Shown: in pieces, positions 1 to 7,001 of the stretch
How the letters are laid out: every line of letters begins with the position of its first letter
Position numbering within the stretch: the stretch's first letter is position 1
From: DATEOR01 sp035273885
Lineage (GTDB): Bacteria; Actinomycetota; Thermoleophilia; Gaiellales; Gaiellaceae
Length of the DNA: 25,511 nt
Direction: 5' to 3'
Assembly (NCBI GenBank): GCA_035273885.1
Contig: DATEOR010000098.1
Coordinates: 1-25,511, forward strand
Made by a program: the position numbers and the translations under genes
Notes under the pieces: generated by a model
What the model was told of the DNA's origin: nothing
The model's input: only the letters and a program-made list of their open reading frames with translations
The model's database searches: none

Positions 1-651
1 CCTCCGGCCGGCGGAGCGATCACCAGCTCGCTCCCCCGCTTTGCGCGCTCGACCTCCTTCGACCTCGCCTGGGCCGGAGCCACCGACTCGGGGAGCGGGG
101 TTGCGACCTACGACGTCTACGGGATGCGAGCTCCGTACAGCGGCGGCTTTGGCGCCGGTTCGGTCTTCAAGACGACGGCCGGACCGGACAGCGCGACCTT
201 CACCGGGTTGTCCGGCAGCACGTACTGCTTCTTCACGGTGGTCACAGACACGGTCGGAAACAGCTCCCTTCCAAGCGCCCAGAGATGCACGGCTCTGCCG
301 GTGGACGACGGCGCACTGAGCGGCGCCGGGTGGAAGAAGCGATCGGGCCAGTTCGGCTACTACCGCGGAACGTACAAACAGAGCTCGGCCAAGGGAGCCA
401 CGCTCGCCCTTGCCGGAGTGGAGGCAAAGCGCATCTCTCTGGTCGCCGTGGTTTGCCCGGGCTGCGGCGCCGTCTCGGTGTTCCAGGGGAAGAAGCTCCT
501 CAAGCGGGTGAACCTCGCAGCCTCGACGGTGCAGCACCGGATCATTCCGATCGCCGCGTTCGGCGGCGCCCATACAGGCAAGGTCACCGTCACGGTCACG
601 AGCTCGGGCAGGCCGGTGCTCGTAGACGGCCTCGGAATCAGCCGCGTCTAG
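1..651 (+). CDS. C-terminal part of a secreted FN3/Ig-like surface protein (5' end outside window)
   Basis: The frame is open from base 1 to the TAG at 649-651, giving the last 216 residues of a longer protein. The first ~85 residues look like a fibronectin-III/Ig-like beta-sandwich: an FDLAWAGATDSGSGV stretch, then alternating polar/hydrophobic strands, then TFTGLSGSTYCFFTVVTD, the usual end of bacterial FN3-like modules. The last ~110 residues (from GAGWKKRSGQFGYYRGTY onward) form a second beta-rich module ending in VLVDGLGISRV, resembling carbohydrate-binding-like C-terminal modules of actinobacterial secreted proteins. A CPGC pair in that module could form a disulfide, consistent with an extracellular location. 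The stop abuts the convergent stop of the DyP-like gene. The family assignment rests on pattern only; ligand and function are unknown. Confidence 0.7.
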   Translation, partial: PPAGGAITSSLPRFARSTSFDLAWAGATDSGSGVATYDVYGMRAPYSGGFGAGSVFKTTAGPDSATFTGLSGSTYCFFTVVTDTVGNSSLPSAQRCTALPVDDGALSGAGWKKRSGQFGYYRGTYKQSSAKGATLALAGVEAKRISLVAVVCPGCGAVSVFQGKKLLKRVNLAASTVQHRIIPIAAFGGAHTGKVTVTVTSSGRPVLVDGLGISRV

Positions 652-2064
652 CTAGAGGAGCTCGGACAGCGGGAACGAGCGGTTGCGCCGCGGCGGGACG
701 AGGAAGTTCTGCCGGTGCGTGGTCTGCAGGATCGAGTTGAAGCCCTGTCCGCGCGAGCGCGGGTGGATCGGGATGCTCGTGCCGTCGGGGAGGATCCCGT
801 CCATCGCGAGCCGCGTGCGGTGGAAGTCGTCGCTCGTCGGAGTGAACACGACGAAGTGGAGGCCCGCTGCGGGCTCCTGGCTCTGGCCGTCGACGTCGGG
901 GCGCGCGCTCCAGAAGAACGGGTTGTCGAGCGTGTTGAAATCGGCGCGCTGCGGGATGGCGGTCCCCTTCGGGTAGAGGATGCCGTCGTTTCCGGTCACG
1001 TCCGCCTGCAGGCGCGAGGCCGGCTGCATCACCGAGCTGTGCCCGACGGCGTCGTAGCGCTCGGCGTCGGCCTCGACCGCCGTCGACCCGTCCGCGTCCT
1101 CGGCGTCCTGGGGCACGGTCTGCGTGCCGTCCTCCACGTCGAGACCCGGCTTGAACGTCGTCGCGACCCGCTCGGGGTAGTCGAAGTTCAGATACCACGC
1201 CTCCACGTCTTCGAAGAGGTGCGAGAGGTGCATCGCAGTCCCGCCGAGGAAGTAGCCGTCGGGGAACTGGTTCGTGTATCCGGGGAGCGTCTCGAAGTTC
1301 GCGATCCCGGGTGGGCCCAGTCCGGCCTTCTGCGTCGAGGTGAAGCCGAGGAAGAGCTCGGCCGTGTCGGGGATGAGCTCGGCGCCGCCGATGCCCGCCG
1401 CCATCGCCATCTGCTTCGGCAGGCTCGTGCTCCCGTCGAAGCCCCCGCCGGCGAAGCCCCTGCGGATGCTCGTGATCGAGAAGAGCCCTTTCGCCTCGTC
1501 GAAGAGGCTCGAGGACCCGTCGGCGATGAAGTCGACGCTGTCGCTGCGCAGGAAGATGGCGACATCGTTGTCCTCGAGGATCAGGTCCTCGGGATCGCTC
1601 GGGAAGCGGATCGCGTCGATCACTCCCCGAATCTGCTCGCCGGCCGTCTTCGAGGCGCGCAGGTCGACCGGGAGGTGCTCCTCGGCGAGTGCCGGCACGT
1701 AGCGTGTGAAGTAGGGAAGCCCCCACCCGATGCTGATCGACAACCCCTTTGGCGCGGGCTCGTAGCGGGCATCCAGCTCCTGCAGTGTCTCGCTGAGCGT
1801 CGCGCGGGCCTCCGCGAGAGCGGCCGCGGTCGGCTCCACGTTCAGCCTGGCCGTCACGACCTCGTGGTGGAGCGGCGGGACGACGACCTCGACCCCGTTG
1901 TCGACGATGACCTGCGGCCGGCCGAGCACGTGCTGCTCGGAAGGCAGGATCCGGGTCGTCTCGCGCTCGGGCGCAGTCGCGAAGCGATCGACGAGCTCGT
2001 AGATCCCTGCTGCGCCGAGCGCCGCCGCGCCGCCCGCGACGAACTGCCTCCTGGTCAGTCGCAC
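652..2064 (-). CDS. Tat-exported DyP-type peroxidase-like protein
   Basis: The product is 470 residues. The N-terminus has a twin-arginine signal (TRRQFVAGG, residues 4-12, then an Ala/Gly-rich hydrophobic stretch to ~21), so export of a folded, probably cofactor-loaded protein is expected. Residues 206-211 (GGGFDG) match the GxxDG motif of dye-decolourising peroxidases, His279 and His282 (MHLSHLFED) are candidate haem ligands, and the C-terminus has the RQNFLVPPRR type of sequence seen in this superfamily. The match to classical DyP/EfeB proteins is distant, so peroxidase activity is inferred. The GTG start lies one base after the TGA of the upstream lipoprotein gene (TGACGTG) with no good Shine-Dalgarno, so translation probably depends on reinitiation. 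The two exported proteins may act together. An alternative is an uncharacterised Tat protein family of DyP fold without peroxidase activity. Confidence 0.7.
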   Translation of the reverse strand: MRLTRRQFVAGGAAALGAAGIYELVDRFATAPERETTRILPSEQHVLGRPQVIVDNGVEVVVPPLHHEVVTARLNVEPTAAALAEARATLSETLQELDARYEPAPKGLSISIGWGLPYFTRYVPALAEEHLPVDLRASKTAGEQIRGVIDAIRFPSDPEDLILEDNDVAIFLRSDSVDFIADGSSSLFDEAKGLFSITSIRRGFAGGGFDGSTSLPKQMAMAAGIGGAELIPDTAELFLGFTSTQKAGLGPPGIANFETLPGYTNQFPDGYFLGGTAMHLSHLFEDVEAWYLNFDYPERVATTFKPGLDVEDGTQTVPQDAEDADGSTAVEADAERYDAVGHSSVMQPASRLQADVTGNDGILYPKGTAIPQRADFNTLDNPFFWSARPDVDGQSQEPAAGLHFVVFTPTSDDFHRTRLAMDGILPDGTSIPIHPRSRGQGFNSILQTTHRQNFLVPPRRNRSFPLSELL

Positions 2065-2065
2065 G

Positions 2066-2686
2066 TCAGGACTGCTGCGGCTCGATCTTCACAAGGCCCG
2101 CCATGATCCGATCGAGGTACTTCACCACCTGGGTGTATGAGAGGCCGAGCTCGGGCACCACATGCTGGCTGACGGCGTAGAGCGTCCCGTTCTCCTCCCA
2201 GGCGTAGAGCACGTGCCAGGTGTCGGCTCCGCGGTTGACGGTGTAGACCGTCACAGTCTTCCCCGCGACCTCCCGTGTGCCTCGAGCGCCGCTGAAGCAC
2301 GGCTGGCCGTTACAGGTCGGCACCTTCGTCTGGCCCGGATAACTGCGCAGGTTCACGTGCACCTCTCCCGCCCCGCGCTCGAACCAGATGAAGGCGATGA
2401 GGTAGCTGCCCTCCTTCGTGACGGAATGCACGCCCTCCCACTGGCCTCCGATCCGCCCGATGAGGGGATCCGGGAGCCAGCTCGGGCAGTAGACCGGCGC
2501 CTTGATCTCGTCCGCGAGCTTCTGCCAGCCGCGCGCGAGCGCGGGCGGGCAGGTCGGCTCGGAAGCGGTCGTCGACGTCGAAGGCGATGGCTCGGCCGAG
2601 GCGGAGCCGCCGCAGCCTGCGGCCGCAAACGACGAGACGACGAGCGCGAGGACAGCCGCGAGCGCCCAGGGGAACGCGCGATTCAC
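2066..2686 (-). CDS. small lipoprotein of unknown function
   Basis: The product is 206 residues from a GTG at 2684-2686. This start gives a short basic N-terminus (VNR), a hydrophobic helix (about 5-22) and a lipobox AAGC with Cys25 as the lipidated residue; longer in-frame extensions are Arg-rich and unlike a protein. A Ser/Thr/Pro/Glu linker follows (28-45), then a ~160-residue globular domain with Cys46, Cys67, Cys125 and Cys130, which could form two disulfides. The domain has many aromatic/beta-prone segments (YLIAFIWFERG, WHVLYAWEENGTLYAVSQH) and ends in a helix near YTQVVKYLDRIMAGL. I do not recognise the family. It is translationally coupled to the downstream DyP-like gene and divergent from the next lipoprotein gene, so it is probably an outer-face partner of that exported protein. 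Confidence 0.75.
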   Translation of the reverse strand: MNRAFPWALAAVLALVVSSFAAAGCGGSASAEPSPSTSTTASEPTCPPALARGWQKLADEIKAPVYCPSWLPDPLIGRIGGQWEGVHSVTKEGSYLIAFIWFERGAGEVHVNLRSYPGQTKVPTCNGQPCFSGARGTREVAGKTVTVYTVNRGADTWHVLYAWEENGTLYAVSQHVVPELGLSYTQVVKYLDRIMAGLVKIEPQQS

Positions 2687-2739
2687 GAACCAATGATGCC
2701 AGACACCCGACGGCGCGTTGATCGGTACCCTCGATCGCC
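2687..2739. promoter_or_regulatory. divergent control region between two lipoprotein genes
   Basis: This 53-base gap separates two divergently transcribed genes that both begin with GTG, so it should hold control signals for both directions. It contains an inverted repeat, GATCG (2720-2724) and CGATC (2732-2736) with a 7-base spacer, ending just before the plus-strand start. No convincing -10/-35 pair is visible, and the short distances leave leaderless transcripts possible. The operator reading is speculative. Confidence 0.3.
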
Positions 2740-3315
2740 GTGACGCCGAAAAGCGCAGCTCTCGCAGCACTTGCGGCCCTCGTCTGCGGGTTCGCGGCGA
2801 CCGCATGCGGCAGCACCGATCACGAGGCCCACGCGCGCTCGCTCTACGACGCCTACCGCACGGCCGAGGACTCGAGAACCGACGCCGAGGAAGACCTTCG
2901 CCTGGCGTTCGCCGACATCTCCTCAGCCGCCCAGAAGCTGGATCGCGCCGGAGTGATCGCGGCCGCGGAACGCGGGCAGGACGCCGTCGAGAAGATCGAC
3001 GACCTGATGGCGGCTGAGCTCGAGGCGGCCGATGGGCTGGCCGAGATCGAATCGACGGCCGCACAGGCGAAGCAGCTCTCCGATGGGCTCCAGCTCAGCC
3101 GGGACAGCCTGGCACTCGTGGCGAAGGAGCTCGAGATCGCCCTCGACGATCCTTTCCTCGACACGAGGAAGAAGGAGCTCAACGATCTCGCGAAGGAATC
3201 CGCCGATCTGGCCGTCAAGGGCGAGCTTGCGATCAGGCGCGCGGACAGGGCGCTCGCGCTTGCGCTCGGCCTCGAGCCGCGCCTCGATCAGATGTTCACC
3301 ACGACGACCGGCTGA
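2740..3315 (+). CDS. alpha-helical lipoprotein of unknown function
   Basis: The product is 191 residues with a GTG start. Residues 1-22 form a lipoprotein signal (MTPKSAALAALAALVCGFAA then TAC) with Cys23 as the likely lipidation site. The rest is strongly helical and rich in Ala, Glu, Asp, Leu, Lys and Arg, with heptad-like spacing over most of residues 30-180, suggesting a helical bundle or coiled coil on the outer face of the membrane. It ends with a short Thr-rich tail. There is no enzymatic motif and I do not recognise a family. The stop is 8 bases from the convergent stop of the TrpC-like gene, with no clear hairpin between them. It reads away from the neighbouring lipoprotein gene, so co-regulation is possible but unproven. 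Confidence 0.75.
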   Translation: MTPKSAALAALAALVCGFAATACGSTDHEAHARSLYDAYRTAEDSRTDAEEDLRLAFADISSAAQKLDRAGVIAAAERGQDAVEKIDDLMAAELEAADGLAEIESTAAQAKQLSDGLQLSRDSLALVAKELEIALDDPFLDTRKKELNDLAKESADLAVKGELAIRRADRALALALGLEPRLDQMFTTTTG

Positions 3316-3323
3316 TCAGTCGG

Positions 3324-3911
3324 CTAGCGGCCGGTCAGCGCGGCGAGCGCGGAGGCGAAGTCGGCCGACCCCTGCAGGAACTCGGCTCCGACCAGGATGG
3401 CGTCGACGCCCGCGTTCTCGAGCGCGACGACCTGCTCACGCGCGCTCACCCTCGCCTCCGAGATGACGAGCTTCCCCGCCGGCACGTCGGCCAGGAGGTC
3501 GAGCGTGCGCTCGAGGTCTTCCTCGTCGTCGTCGAGGCCGCGCTCGGAGATGAGGACGATGTCCGGGTCCACGCGCTCCAGAGCGTCCTCCAGCGTTTCC
3601 TCGTCCCGAACCTCGACCGCACAGTCGAGATCGAGCTCGCGTGCCCGCGCGAGGACGGTCTCAGCCTCGTCCGAGAACGGCACAATCCACGCGTCGGCGC
3701 CGGAAGCGGACGCCTCGTTCGGGTCGCCGCCCCGCACGAGCACGGCCAGCGACGTGCTTGCCCGAACGCGCTCAACGTCGGCCAGGTCTACGGCGACCGC
3801 TTCCGCTCCGGCCTCCTCGGCCAGTGCAGCGAGATCCTCTACCGCGCCTTGCAAGACGGGCACGACAGAGATGCCGTCTCCCTCCGAGATGGCCTGACGG
3901 AAACGGCTCAC
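3324..3911 (-). CDS. shortened, probably non-catalytic TrpC-like (indole-3-glycerol phosphate synthase fold) protein
   Basis: The product is 195 residues. The GTG start overlaps the stop of the upstream DeoC-like gene as GTGA (3908-3911), which fixes the start and implies translational coupling. The C-terminal half follows the TrpC pattern: VEVRDEETLEDALE (99-112) corresponds to the EVHDEEEL segment, ISERGL (121-126) to the NNRNL loop, ISEARV (150-155) to the SESGI loop, and AILVGAEFL (171-179) to the AxLVGESLM phosphate-binding strand. The first part (FRQAIS...GDGISVVP) aligns with the start of the barrel, but the KxxSPS signature and the catalytic lysine strand are missing, and the protein is about 60 residues shorter than a normal TrpC. 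No other trp gene is nearby. A biosynthetic role is therefore unlikely; it may be a binding or structural partner of the DeoC-like protein. Confidence 0.7.
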   Translation of the reverse strand: MSRFRQAISEGDGISVVPVLQGAVEDLAALAEEAGAEAVAVDLADVERVRASTSLAVLVRGGDPNEASASGADAWIVPFSDEAETVLARARELDLDCAVEVRDEETLEDALERVDPDIVLISERGLDDDEEDLERTLDLLADVPAGKLVISEARVSAREQVVALENAGVDAILVGAEFLQGSADFASALAALTGR

Positions 3912-4612
3912 GAAGAGACGCGGTCGAGGCCCGCGGCGTACGTCACGATCTCGAGCGCGAAGGGAGAGCCGATCCTGCCGGCACCGGCGTTGATCATCGC
4001 GAGCGCGTCGTCGAGGGTCTCGACGCCGCCCGACGCCTTGACGCCGACGGCTTCCGGCAGGTAGTCGCGCAGGAGCTCGACGTCGTGAACCGTGGCGGGC
4101 GCGCCGTTGGCGCTCGTCTGCGCGAAGTCGACCTCGGCGAGCTCGACGATCTTGCACGCGAGCTTCTTGCGCTTGTCGTCGAGGCGCCCTGTCCCGATGA
4201 TCGCCTTGAGCGTCACGGCCCCACGCCCTCCATTCGCAGTACGCATGCGGATCGTCCGGGCGAACGCGGTCAGCTCGTCCCGGACGAGTGCGAAGTCGAG
4301 CGCGAGCATGGCGCGGACGTCGAGCGCGAACTCGAGCTCCCCCGCCCCCTCGTCGAGGCAGCGCTCGGCCTCCGCGATCTTCGCCTTCGCCGCCGCTCCC
4401 CCCTCCGGGTAGCCGACCACCGCGCACACCTTCACATCCGAGCCACGGAGATGCTCGGCCGCGACGCCGACGTGCTTCGGCAGCACGCAGAGGGATGCGA
4501 GGTGGAGGTCGCGTGCCGTCTGGCAAACGGCTGCGAGCTCCTGCAGACCCTTGCGTGGGTCGAGGAGGGTGCAGTCGATGGTCTTTGCGAGCTCTTCGAT
4601 CCGAAGGGCCAT
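3908..4612 (-). CDS. DeoC-like TIM-barrel protein lacking the Schiff-base lysine
   Basis: The product is 234 residues with an ATG start. The deoxyribose-phosphate aldolase fold is clear: TIDCTLLDP near the start, CVLPKHV, VVGYPEGG, TLKAIIGTG (134-142) and VGVKASGGV (189-197, with Lys192 matching the second active-site lysine, Lys201 of E. coli DeoC). The FIKTSTGK motif that carries the Schiff-base lysine is here FAQTSANG (163-170), so that lysine is Gln165 (codon CAG), and the acid/base aspartate position is Glu94. Aldolase chemistry by the normal mechanism is therefore unlikely. A complete DeoC lies two genes upstream in the same direction. The start is 24 bases after the half-size aldehyde dehydrogenase; the end overlaps the TrpC-like gene by 4 bases. 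It may be a regulatory or scaffold paralogue, or have a different activity. Confidence 0.85.
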   Translation of the reverse strand: MALRIEELAKTIDCTLLDPRKGLQELAAVCQTARDLHLASLCVLPKHVGVAAEHLRGSDVKVCAVVGYPEGGAAAKAKIAEAERCLDEGAGELEFALDVRAMLALDFALVRDELTAFARTIRMRTANGGRGAVTLKAIIGTGRLDDKRKKLACKIVELAEVDFAQTSANGAPATVHDVELLRDYLPEAVGVKASGGVETLDDALAMINAGAGRIGSPFALEIVTYAAGLDRVSS

Positions 4613-4636
4613 GGGCGACTTGCTGAGTCTAGGGGA

Positions 4637-5428
4637 CTAAACGCCGATTGGGTGCCAAACGGTCTTGAGCTCCAGAAAAGCCGCGACGTGCCAGGGCGAC
4701 TGCCCGTCCCCGTTCGAGACGACGCGCTTGACGTTGTCCGCGGCAAGCCGCTCGAGCTCCTCGCGCTCGCCGGCCGCCCCGGAGAGGTCGACGGCGTTCA
4801 CGTCCATGTGCGCGGCGAGCACCGGGCAAAGCTCTTCCTTCTTCCCGGTGAGGACGTTGACCACGCCGCCCGGCACGTCGGAGGTGGCGAGAACCTCGGC
4901 GAGCGTCACCGCTGCAAGGGGGCGCTTCTGCGAGGCAACGATCACCGCCGCGTTGCCTCCGACGATCACCGGCGCGAGGCGCGCGACGAACCCTGCGAGC
5001 GAAGGCTCCTCGGGCGCAACAACGCCCACGACGCCGGTGGGCTCCGGAACCGTGAAGTTGAAGTACGGCCCGGCGACCGGGTTCGACGAGCCAAGCACCT
5101 GCGCGATCTTGTCCGCCCACCCGGCGTACCAGACCCACGTATCGATCGCGGCGTCGACCTCGGCCTCGTCGCCCGTGAGCTCGACGAACTGAGCCCGGCG
5201 CCCCTCCATGATCTCGGCCACGCGGTAGAGCACCTGTCCGCGGTTGTAGGCGGTCATGGACGCCCACTTGGGGAAGGCCTCGCGGGCGGCGCGGACCGCG
5301 TCGCGGAGATCCTTCCGGGAGGCGCACGCGACGTTGGCTCCCTCGGCCTCGTACGAGCGGCCGGACTCGGAACGCGGGAACGCGCCGCCGACATAGAGCT
5401 TGTAGGTCTTCTTGACCGGAAGCCTCAC
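4637..5428 (-). CDS. half-size aldehyde dehydrogenase family protein (N-terminal domain only)
   Basis: The product is 263 residues against ~480-500 for a full enzyme. The start (YKLYVGGAFPRSESG) and the segment LAPVIVGGNAAVIVASQ to VPGGVVNVLTG (151-195) align with the NAD-binding half of aldehyde dehydrogenases. The oxyanion asparagine of PWNFP is Glu141 and the ribose-binding lysine of KPAE is replaced (VIVASQ). The entire catalytic half, with ELGGK and the nucleophilic cysteine, is absent. Only 24 bases separate the stop from the next start, so no broken remainder is present. From memory, similar short proteins ending in a KTVWHP motif occur beside deoC in Streptomyces, suggesting a conserved non-catalytic family rather than decay. 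The GTG start has a GGAG-type ribosome site at suitable spacing. Confidence 0.85.
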   Translation of the reverse strand: MRLPVKKTYKLYVGGAFPRSESGRSYEAEGANVACASRKDLRDAVRAAREAFPKWASMTAYNRGQVLYRVAEIMEGRRAQFVELTGDEAEVDAAIDTWVWYAGWADKIAQVLGSSNPVAGPYFNFTVPEPTGVVGVVAPEEPSLAGFVARLAPVIVGGNAAVIVASQKRPLAAVTLAEVLATSDVPGGVVNVLTGKKEELCPVLAAHMDVNAVDLSGAAGEREELERLAADNVKRVVSNGDGQSPWHVAAFLELKTVWHPIGV

Positions 5429-5445
5429 GCTTCTTCTCCGTTCCG

Positions 5446-5465
5446 CGCGCCACAGGCGCGTTTTT
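5446..5465. other. intercistronic GC hairpin upstream of the half-size aldehyde dehydrogenase
   Basis: A 6-base perfect stem, CGCGCC (5446-5451) and GGCGCG (5455-5460), closes a 3-base loop. It is followed on the plus strand by TTTTT (5461-5465), the form of a rho-independent terminator, but no plus-strand gene ends here. In the minus-strand operon mRNA the stem lies ~17 bases upstream of the GTG at 5428, next to its ribosome binding site, so it could modulate translation or protect a processed 5' end. A weaker stem, GGGG-TGG-CCCC (5496-5506), lies nearer the aldehyde dehydrogenase stop. Confidence 0.4.
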
Positions 5466-5522
5466 CGCCGTTAGCCTGAAGGTGGGTGGTGGTTCGGGGT
5501 GGCCCCAATGAAAGGCTGCTCC

Positions 5523-7001
5523 TCAGTCGAACTTCAGGTAGGGCTCGAGGCCGTGCCGGCCGCCTTCCCGGCCGAAGCCGGACTCCTTGTACCCCCCGAA
5601 CGGCGACGCCGGGTCGAAGCGGTTGTACGTGTTGGCCCAGATCACCCCGGCGCGCAGCCGCTGCGCCATCGAGAGGATCCGCGAGCCCTTCTCCGTCCAG
5701 ACGCCGGCGGAGAGCCCGTACGGCGTGTTGTTCGCCTTTTCGATCGCCTCGTCTGGCGTGCGGAACGTCAGCACCGACAGCACCGGCCCGAAGATCTCCT
5801 CCTGCGCGATCCGGTAGCTCTGCGCCACGTTCGTGAAGACCGTCGGCGCAAACCACCAGCCCTTCTCGGGAAGCCGGCAGGGCGGCTGAAAGATCTCCGC
5901 GCCTTCCTCCTCCCCGGCCGCAACGAGCTCCTTGATCTTCTCGAGCTGCTCGCGCGAGTTGATCGCGCCGATGTCGGTGTTCTTGTCCAGCGGATCGCCG
6001 ACGCGCAGGGTTCCCATGCGCCGCTTCAGCTTTGCGATCACCTGCTCGTAGATGGACTCCTGCACGAGCAGCCGCGAGCCCGCGCAGCACACGTGGCCCT
6101 GGTTGAAGTAGATGCCGTTGATGATCCCTTCGACCGCCTGGTCGAGCGGTGCGTCGTCGAAGATGATGTTCGCCGCCTTGCCGCCCAGCTCGAGGGTCAG
6201 TTTTTTCCCGGTGCCCGCAACGGCGCGCTGGATCTCCTTGCCGACGTCCGTCGAGCCGGTGAACGCGACCTTGTCGATACCGGGATGCTTGACGAGCTCG
6301 GCGCCCGCGCGCCCGTCGCCGGTGACGATGTTCACGACACCGGGCGGAAGCTCGGCCTGGCGCACGACATCGCAGAAGAGGAGCGCGGTGAGCGGCGTCG
6401 ACTCGGCGGGCTTGAGGACGACCGTGTTCCCCGCCGCGAGCGCCGGCGCGATCTTCCACGACAGCATGAGGAGCGGGAAGTTCCAGGGGATGATCTGGCC
6501 CGCGACACCGAGCGGCTTCGGGTTGCGGTTGGGAAACGCGTACTCGAGCTTGTCGGCCCAGCCGGCGTAGTAGAAGAAGTGGGCGGCCGAGAGCGGGAGG
6601 TCGACGTCGCGGGACTCCCGGATGGGCTTGCCCCCGTCGAGCGACTCGAGCACCGCGAACTCGCGCGAGCGCTCCTGAAGGATGCGCGCGATGCGGTAGA
6701 GGTACTTCGCCCGCTCGGCCGGCGAGATGTCGGACCAGCCGTTCTCGAAGGCCTCGCGCCCGGAGTCGACCGCCAGAGCAACGTCCTCCGCCCCCGCGTA
6801 GGCCACTTCGGCGAGCGGCTCTTCGCTGGACGGGCTGATCGTCTGCTGGTACTCGCCCGACTTCGGCTCCACCCACTCCCCGCCGACGAAGAGCCCGTAG
6901 CGGTCCTCCAGGGTGACGACGTCGCGCGATTCGGGTGCCGGGGCATAGTCGAATGCGGACGGGACCGGCGAGCGGTCTTGGCGCTTTTCGATGTCAGTCA
7001 A
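5523..7001 (-). CDS. NAD(P)-dependent aldehyde dehydrogenase, probably for acetaldehyde
   Basis: The product is 492 residues, a full-length class I/II-type aldehyde dehydrogenase that oxidises aldehydes to acids in the cytoplasm. Visible active-site elements are PWNFP (Asn174), KPAE (Lys197), FTGST (248-251), ELGGK (Glu271), NQGHVCCAGSR (nucleophile Cys305) and EEIFGPV near the C-terminus. A ~35-residue N-terminal extension precedes the YGLFVGGEWV strand. The start is a TTG overlapping the 3' end of deoC by 8 bases; no other in-frame start lies near the N-terminus. Being coupled to deoC, its likely substrate is the acetaldehyde released from deoxyribose-5-phosphate, giving acetate. The substrate is inferred from context; the family assignment is secure. 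Confidence 0.95.
   Translation of the reverse strand: MTDIEKRQDRSPVPSAFDYAPAPESRDVVTLEDRYGLFVGGEWVEPKSGEYQQTISPSSEEPLAEVAYAGAEDVALAVDSGREAFENGWSDISPAERAKYLYRIARILQERSREFAVLESLDGGKPIRESRDVDLPLSAAHFFYYAGWADKLEYAFPNRNPKPLGVAGQIIPWNFPLLMLSWKIAPALAAGNTVVLKPAESTPLTALLFCDVVRQAELPPGVVNIVTGDGRAGAELVKHPGIDKVAFTGSTDVGKEIQRAVAGTGKKLTLELGGKAANIIFDDAPLDQAVEGIINGIYFNQGHVCCAGSRLLVQESIYEQVIAKLKRRMGTLRVGDPLDKNTDIGAINSREQLEKIKELVAAGEEEGAEIFQPPCRLPEKGWWFAPTVFTNVAQSYRIAQEEIFGPVLSVLTFRTPDEAIEKANNTPYGLSAGVWTEKGSRILSMAQRLRAGVIWANTYNRFDPASPFGGYKESGFGREGGRHGLEPYLKFD

Noticed and set aside
4637..4639. Possible frameshift or premature stop ending the half-size aldehyde dehydrogenase
   Set aside because: Only 24 bases follow before the next gene and no second-half sequence is present in any frame, so it is a natural short form rather than a recent break.
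3641..5479. Very long plus-strand open frame (612 codons) opposite the TrpC-like, DeoC-like and half-size dehydrogenase genes
   Set aside because: Its translation is rich in Arg, Gly, Asp and Val without motifs, and the opposite strand has clear protein families; it is a GC-driven shadow.
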